11,619 nucleotides of DNA, taken from positions 1 to 11,619 of the forward strand of contig CAZKUR010000110.1 in the NCBI GenBank assembly GCA_964556005.1, in the 5' to 3' direction. How positions within the stretch are numbered: position 1 is the first letter of the stretch; every line of letters starts with the position of its first letter. Below are positions 8,280 to 11,619 of the stretch, piece after piece. The translations under genes were made by a program, and so were the position numbers. The notes beneath the pieces were generated by a model that was not told the DNA's origin, searched no databases, and was given only the letters and a program-made list of their open reading frames with translations. Source of the DNA: CAZKUR01 sp964556005. Lineage in GTDB: Bacteria > Bacteroidota > Ignavibacteria > Ignavibacteriales > Ignavibacteriaceae.

Positions 8280-8303
8280 ACCTACGCCAAGGCTTCGGTT
8301 GGC
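8276..8303 (+). repeat. Hairpin overlapping the tRNA CCA end
   Basis: GCCAACC (8276-8282) can pair perfectly with GGTTGGC (8297-8303). The left arm includes the discriminator base and CCA of the tRNA. In the primary transcript this hairpin could influence 3' processing. It could equally be part of the palindromic end of the nuclease cassette. Confidence 0.45.
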
Positions 8304-8416
8304 AGGCCAATTAATTAAGGGTTAATTTTCGAAGCTTATATGTAGGAAGACTTCAATTGGTTACAACAGTTTATAATAAAAAGTAGAGTTCAATAACATT
8401 CATATTCTTAAATCTT

Positions 8417-8424
8417 AAGAGGGG
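8417..8424 (+). promoter_or_regulatory. Ribosome binding site of the GIY-YIG gene
   Basis: AAGAGGGG sits 7 bases before the ATG at 8432, a strong and well-spaced site. A lone TATAAT (8372-8377) about 55 bp upstream of the ATG may be the -10 box, but no convincing -35 accompanies it. Confidence 0.55.
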
Positions 8425-8431
8425 AATAATT

Positions 8432-8689
8432 ATGTGGTACGTATATATTTTAAAAAGCATTAATAAAAATTATATTTATATTGGTTCAACAGATGATTTT
8501 AAAAGAAGACTTATAGAACATAATGAGGGCAAGTCCGAATCAACCACTCCATATAAACCTTTTGAATTAAATGCTTATGTAGCTGTGAAAACTGAAAAGA
8601 GAGCAAGAGAACTGGAAAAGTATTTTAAAACCGGATCCGGAAAAGCAATTCTCAAAAAGAGAATTTTAGTCGACGAAGCTTTAGCGTAG
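8432..8689 (+). CDS. Small GIY-YIG nuclease-domain protein (UvrC N-terminal-like)
   Basis: This 85-residue protein is a single GIY-YIG domain. The GIY-equivalent is VYIL (4-7) and the YIG motif is in YIYIGSTDD (14-22). These are followed by the conserved KRRLIEHNEGK (24-34), containing the catalytic-type arginine, and by a later glutamate in ELEKYFKT (60-67) that would act as metal ligand. Length and order match free-standing small GIY-YIG proteins often annotated as endonucleases. There is no separate DNA-binding domain, so target choice cannot be predicted. The gene has a good ribosome binding site. Its last codons and TAG stop lie inside the first unit of the 30-bp repeat array, so the C-terminal VDEALA is encoded by repeat sequence. 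Its position between two copies of a tRNA 3' end suggests a selfish or mobile role. A housekeeping repair role is the alternative. Confidence 0.88.
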   Translation: MWYVYILKSINKNYIYIGSTDDFKRRLIEHNEGKSESTTPYKPFELNAYVAVKTEKRARELEKYFKTGSGKAILKKRILVDEALA

Positions 8690-8753
8690 TCGACTTTAGC
8701 TGACGAAGCTTTAGCATAGTCAGTTTTAAATAACAAAGTTTTAACGTAGTTAG
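8671..8753 (+). repeat. 30-bp-period tandem repeat, about 2.8 copies
   Basis: Units start at 8671, 8701 and 8731 (partial). The core is GACGAAGCTTTAGCGTAGTC. Copies 1 and 2 share 23 of 30 positions, and copy 3 is more diverged. The unit is partly palindromic (CGAC...GTCG around GCT-TT-AGC). There are no spacers between units, so it is not a CRISPR array. The array begins inside the nuclease gene and ends at the duplicated tRNA tail. An inverted single copy lies at 8282-8297. Confidence 0.75.
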
Positions 8754-8754
8754 C

Positions 8755-8768
8755 CCCTGTCTCTCCGC
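8755..8768 (+). repeat. Direct repeat, right copy (duplicated tRNA 3' end)
   Basis: CCCTGTCTCTCCGC is identical to 8264-8277 within tRNA-Ser. No other part of a tRNA precedes it, so this is an isolated tail and not a second tRNA gene. Confidence 0.65.
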
Positions 8769-9171
8769 TTACCAACCAAAAGTCTACTTGCCAAAGCTTA
8801 AACGAAGTATGAAAGATTACTAAAAAAATAATTATATCCATTTCGATTATTATTCTAATCTTCCTTCATTCAAATATTCCATGAATATATATCAAAGTCT
8901 AAAATAAAGGATTAAAAAGTCTATCTAAATTCTGCAAGAGTCATTTTTTATTTTGAGTGCATAAAATTCTACCCGATTTTCAAATTGAAACTATATTATA
9001 GCTCCAATGTATCTTATAACTCCCAAATTGAAGTAAATTTTAAAGGAGTTTCACTCTATTTAAAAAATTTTGAACTGTAGTGCTTAGGATTATTTTATTT
9101 ACTATATTACATTAAAATATTTCTTGATATTATTCAAAGAGTAATTTAGATTTCACATATAATAAAATCGT

Positions 9172-9177
9172 AAGGGG
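9172..9177 (+). promoter_or_regulatory. Ribosome binding site of the phosphatase gene
   Basis: AAGGGG is placed 6 bases before the ATG at 9184, which fixes the start and puts a signal peptide at the N-terminus. Confidence 0.55.
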
Positions 9178-9183
9178 AAACTT

Positions 9184-10353
9184 ATGAGACTTCTTTTTAA
9201 ACTTATCCTGATAATACTAATTCCAATTAGTATTTATTCCCAGAATGTGATTATAATTGTAATGGATGGAGCAAGATACACTGAAACATTTGGGGCAGAA
9301 GACCCTAATATGTTTATTCCTCATCTTTGGAATGATCTTAAACCGCTTGGTACTTTATTTACGAATTTTAGAAATGAAGGCTATACCGAAACTGTTCCCG
9401 GCCATTCTTCGATTCTCACCGGGACATGGCAGCATATTGCAAATAACGGAAGCGAACGTCCCACCAAACCGACATTATTCGAATATTTTAGAAAGGAATA
9501 TGGCGTACCGGAATCCGAAAATTATGTTGTAGCAGGGAAGTATAAATTAAATGTTTTAAGCTACAGTACTGATTCGGATTATGGTTCCGATTATAGAGCT
9601 TCATACATTGCCAGTGATATAGAAGATAATCAGGTCTTTTCAAACGTTTCTACCGTTATGAATACCTATCATCCTAGATTAATGATAATTAATTTCCCGA
9701 GTGTCGATAGGGAAGGGCACTCCGGGAATTGGGCTGAGTATACTGCTGCAATAACAGTTGCAGACAGCTTGATATACGAAATCTGGCAACAAGTTGAATC
9801 GGATGGTTTTTATAAAGATAGTACGACTGTATTTATAACCAATGATCACGGAAGACACGATGATGCACACGGAGGTTTTCAAAACCACGGTGATAATTGC
9901 GAAGGCTGCCAGCATATAATGATGCTTGCTTTAGGAAAAGATGTACAACAGGATGCCGTAATTACTCAAACAAAATACCAGATCGACATTGCTCCTACAG
10001 TAGGCCAATTATTATCATTCGATACACCCAAAGCTGATGGCGGCTACTTATTTGTTATAACAGGCATAAAAGATAAAGGAAATCCTAAAACCGGGTATGA
10101 GCTTTTTCAAAATTATCCGAATCCGTTTAATCCTACGACAATAATAAAATATTCCTTAAATCAAGCAGCTAATGTTGAAATACTTGTCCACGATATTTTA
10201 GGAAGGAAAGTTGCAACTTTAGTTGATGCGTACAAATTACCAGGTGTTTATCAGGAATATTTTGACGGCAGTAACTTATCTAGCGGAATTTACTTTTATC
10301 AATTAGCGGCAAATAATTTTGTTCAGACTAAAAAGTTCATTCTAATGAAATAA
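9184..10353 (+). CDS. Secreted alkaline-phosphatase-superfamily hydrolase with T9SS sorting domain
   Basis: This 389-residue protein is a probable metal-dependent phosphatase or phosphodiesterase, exported by Sec and then T9SS. The signal peptide (1-20) ends in IYSQ. The catalytic domain (about 21-293) shows the superfamily pattern of two-metal enzymes: Asp28 in VMDGAR, a nucleophile region ETVPGHSSILTG (69-80) with Thr70 as likely nucleophile, Asp175 and His179 in SVDREGHS, and Asp221-His222 in NDHG. A third histidine ligand is probably His229, His235 or His244. This resembles type I phosphodiesterase/nucleotide pyrophosphatase and sulfatase relatives more than classical PhoA. The substrate cannot be told from sequence. 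A CEGC pair (239-242) next to the active-site segment could bind metal or form a disulfide. The tail (about 303-389) is a T9SS type A sorting domain with QNYPNPFNP (309-317). The next gene starts 95 bp downstream with no clear terminator between, so co-transcription is possible. Confidence 0.88.
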   Translation: MRLLFKLILIILIPISIYSQNVIIIVMDGARYTETFGAEDPNMFIPHLWNDLKPLGTLFTNFRNEGYTETVPGHSSILTGTWQHIANNGSERPTKPTLFEYFRKEYGVPESENYVVAGKYKLNVLSYSTDSDYGSDYRASYIASDIEDNQVFSNVSTVMNTYHPRLMIINFPSVDREGHSGNWAEYTAAITVADSLIYEIWQQVESDGFYKDSTTVFITNDHGRHDDAHGGFQNHGDNCEGCQHIMMLALGKDVQQDAVITQTKYQIDIAPTVGQLLSFDTPKADGGYLFVITGIKDKGNPKTGYELFQNYPNPFNPTTIIKYSLNQAANVEILVHDILGRKVATLVDAYKLPGVYQEYFDGSNLSSGIYFYQLAANNFVQTKKFILMK

Positions 10354-10448
10354 ACTGGAGCGAGATTTTAAACGAGTGAGCATTTATTACTGCGCTTTCA
10401 TGGGAAAAATAAATAACTTACTTAACAGTTTAATTGGAAAGGTGTAAA

Positions 10449-11432
10449 ATGAGTACACTTTCAAAGCACTCGCTGCATTTTATTCTTTTTCTTTTCGCGT
10501 CTTTGCTTTTTGGCTGCGGCGTTACAAAAAATACATTTTACCTTCAGGGTATTAATATCGACGCCCCAATCAAGCAATTACCGGTGCACATTACCAACGG
10601 CCAGAAGGAAGGTTCGGTAACCATAACCCCGAAAATATCGATTAATGAAGTAAGGATAATTGACGGTAGAGTTTCCGAACATACGCCCGTTAATTCGGAA
10701 GGGATTTATCAGCTTGATACTGTTATAGTCAACGGGCATACTGCATATAGAGAATCATCAGCTGATCAATTTGCTTTTGAAGGCAATAACATGTCATGGA
10801 GCATGCCTGACTTAATGGTTGGGGCGGATCTTGACTATTGCCTCGGGAATCATATTGCACTTGCTCTTAGTATGGATTATTCTTCTACTCAATCCACTTC
10901 ACTTTTAGGCTATAAAGCCGGTCTGGGTTTTTTTAGTCAGAAAGGTAAAGGCGCTTTTAGGGTTGATGTAGGAATGTCCTGGCAGGATGTTAATTTTGAA
11001 GCTTTCTCTGTTCTCAAGTCCCAGTACACTCCCTATGGAGGTACTGCAGATGCCCCCGTAATAATATTTTTCCGGGACATAAAAAAAGAAAATTATATGA
11101 ACCCTTACATTTCAATAACTTATAATACCTGCTTCCCGGACAATGCTGTAAATTTTGTGGTGGCGCTTGGTTATTTTTCGCAAACTTTGTACGACTTCCA
11201 GCCGGAAAAAGTTAATACTCTGTATTACCCCGCTTCAAGTACTACAATAAATGAAGATCTAAGAGGAAACGGTTCTGCAACTTTTATAGATTTTACTCCC
11301 GGAGTATATTTTGATTTAAATGAATCAATGCGGATTACTGCAGGTGTAAAAATTCTAAAGGAAACCTCGATGGAATCGATTTCAAAATCTCTATTTGTAA
11401 ATCCGGTTGTACAGCTTGATATGCACTTCTAA
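10449..11432 (+). CDS. Putative outer-membrane lipoprotein with beta-barrel-like sequence
   Basis: This 327-residue protein is of unrecognised family. It has a lipoprotein signal peptide: a hydrophobic stretch (about 9-21), then LFGC with likely lipidated Cys23. After a polar region (about 25-110) it continues with alternating hydrophobic strands, frequent glycines and aromatic residues, for example NFVVALGYFSQTLYDF. It ends in QLDMHF, where the terminal phenylalanine resembles the BAM-recognised end of outer-membrane barrels. Most likely it is an outer-membrane protein. The ATG at 10449 is chosen over an upstream in-frame TTG (10434), because AAAGG lies about 6 bases before it and the signal peptide then starts cleanly. 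Possible roles include a surface or transport-associated barrel; nothing in the sequence is specific. Confidence 0.75.
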   Translation: MSTLSKHSLHFILFLFASLLFGCGVTKNTFYLQGINIDAPIKQLPVHITNGQKEGSVTITPKISINEVRIIDGRVSEHTPVNSEGIYQLDTVIVNGHTAYRESSADQFAFEGNNMSWSMPDLMVGADLDYCLGNHIALALSMDYSSTQSTSLLGYKAGLGFFSQKGKGAFRVDVGMSWQDVNFEAFSVLKSQYTPYGGTADAPVIIFFRDIKKENYMNPYISITYNTCFPDNAVNFVVALGYFSQTLYDFQPEKVNTLYYPASSTTINEDLRGNGSATFIDFTPGVYFDLNESMRITAGVKILKETSMESISKSLFVNPVVQLDMHF

Positions 11433-11439
11433 TATTGGC

Positions 11440-11497
11440 AACCTTCGAGGTTTGCACATTGCTAAATGAAGTGCAACCTCGAAGGTTACTTTTTTTT
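11440..11497 (+). terminator. Hairpin terminator after the outer-membrane lipoprotein gene
   Basis: AACCTTCGAGGTTTGCAC (11440-11457) pairs with GTGCAACCTCGAAGGTT (11471-11487), with one bulged T and a 13-base loop. A run of eight T residues (11490-11497) follows. This is a textbook intrinsic terminator for the plus-strand gene ending at 11432. The T run overlaps the stop codon of the converging minus-strand gene. Each arm is itself a small palindrome, AACCT-TCG-AGGTT and AACCT-CGA-AGGTT, so alternative smaller hairpins are possible. Confidence 0.85.
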
Positions 11498-11619
11498 ATT
11501 TTAATAATATCATTTTCTTGATCGAACTAAAATTCTTTCCATCACTTCCTTGAGCTTCAAGCCGATAAAAATAAACACCGCTTGTAAGGTTCGAACCATT
11601 AAAGTTTACCGTATGTTCA
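11496..11619 (-). CDS. 3' end of a T9SS cargo protein gene (partial)
   Basis: The minus strand is open from the window edge to a TAA at 11496-11498, giving the last 40 residues of a protein whose start lies beyond 11619. The visible part reads NLTSGVYFYRLEAQ, then a short insert, then SSIKKMILLK. This matches the end of the T9SS sorting domains of the two other cargo proteins in the window, including the closing Lys-Lys-Met-x-Leu-Leu-Lys pattern of the 481-3186 product. Only the sorting tail is visible, so the function of the main protein is unknown. It converges on the plus-strand lipoprotein gene, with only the hairpin terminator between them. Confidence 0.85.
   Translation of the reverse strand, partial: EHTVNFNGSNLTSGVYFYRLEAQGSDGKNFSSIKKMILLK

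Larger units (their letters stand above)
8264..8768 (+). mobile_element. Putative GIY-YIG nuclease cassette inserted at tRNA-Ser
   Basis: This stretch is bounded by a 14-bp duplication of the tRNA 3' end. Immediately inside the left edge is a sequence (8282-8297, CTACGCCAAGGCTTCG) that is an inverted, slightly diverged copy of the unit repeated near the right edge (8671-8753). Between them lies one gene, a small GIY-YIG nuclease. No integrase, transposase or other gene is present, so the nuclease itself is the only candidate for driving mobility or spread. The alternative is a repeat family that recombined around a resident nuclease gene. Beyond the right edge a degenerate continuation of the left flank (CCAACC, CTAC, GCCAAAGCTT at 8772-8799) suggests an older or larger duplication. 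Confidence 0.5.
8690..9183. other. Gene-free region after the nuclease
   Basis: About 490 bp without a credible protein gene. It holds the rest of the 30-bp repeat array and the duplicated tRNA tail (to 8768), then a degenerate echo of the left cassette flank (8772-8799). The remainder is very AT-rich. A weak inverted repeat, AACTCC (9018-9023) with GGAGTT (9045-9050), and a TATAAT at 9158-9163 are the only other marks. The TATAAT may be the -10 box of the phosphatase gene. Confidence 0.6.

Noticed and set aside
8011..8310. 99-residue minus-strand reading frame across the tRNA gene
   Set aside because: It is the reverse translation of the tRNA-Ser gene and the adjacent repeat; the RQGFEPW stretch comes from the T arm. 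No ribosome binding site is apparent.
8671..8753. CRISPR-like array of 30-bp repeats
   Set aside because: The units are directly adjacent with no unique spacers, and no cas gene is present.
8755..8768. Second tRNA gene or tRNA pseudogene
   Set aside because: Only the last 14 bases of the tRNA are present, with no anticodon arm or D arm upstream.
8575..8841. 88-residue minus-strand reading frame opposite the GIY-YIG gene
   Set aside because: Its repeated DYAKASS pattern is just the 30-bp tandem array read backwards, and it overlaps a well-supported gene.
9018..9050. AACTCC/GGAGTT inverted repeat as a terminator
   Set aside because: The stem is short, the loop is long and no T run follows directly. 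No gene ends nearby.
10434..10448. TTG start for the outer-membrane lipoprotein
   Set aside because: The first codons overlap the likely ribosome binding site of the ATG at 10449, which gives a cleaner signal peptide.

Overview
The window looks like a chromosome fragment from an AT-rich, Gram-negative member of the Bacteroidota/Chlorobi/Ignavibacteria assemblage, most likely an Ignavibacteriales relative. Three things support this. Three separate proteins end in the same type IX secretion (T9SS) sorting domain; two show the 'QNYPNPFNP' signature and the third is cut off before it. There is a giant one-piece hybrid two-component regulator of the Bacteroidota kind. Lipoprotein and outer-membrane style gene products are common. 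The phylum-level call is inference, because 'NYPNPFNP' tails also occur in neighbouring phyla of the same superphylum.

Layout. Positions 1-480 hold no gene but contain three structured elements: nested palindromes (56-119), a long fold-back (225-357) and a strong terminator (427-456). On the minus strand, 3671-481 is a two-gene unit: a small lipoprotein, then a 901-residue secreted beta-propeller protein with a T9SS tail. Upstream of it, on the same strand, is a 1325-residue hybrid sensor kinase/response regulator (7862-3885) carrying propeller sensor, kinase, receiver and AraC-type DNA-binding domains. Short direct repeats, each pair 27 bp apart, lie before the regulator gene and before the lipoprotein operon.

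A complete tRNA-Ser(CGA) gene lies at 8189-8279. Just downstream is a small GIY-YIG nuclease gene (8432-8689), followed by a 30-bp-period repeat array. The last 14 bases of this stretch (8755-8768) duplicate the 3' end of the tRNA gene. A sequence next to the tRNA is an inverted copy of the repeat unit. Together this looks like a roughly 0.5-kb nuclease cassette inserted at the tRNA 3' end, and it is the most unusual structure in the window.

On the plus strand, 9184-10353 encodes a secreted alkaline-phosphatase-superfamily enzyme with a T9SS tail. It is followed by 10449-11432, a probable outer-membrane lipoprotein with barrel-like sequence, which ends in a hairpin terminator. The window closes inside the 3' end of another minus-strand T9SS cargo gene (11496 to beyond 11619).

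Taken together, the genes describe a cell-surface and secretion neighbourhood: T9SS cargo, lipoproteins and an outer-membrane protein beside a one-piece membrane-to-DNA signalling protein. The regulatory link between that protein and its neighbours is a hypothesis from layout and repeats only.
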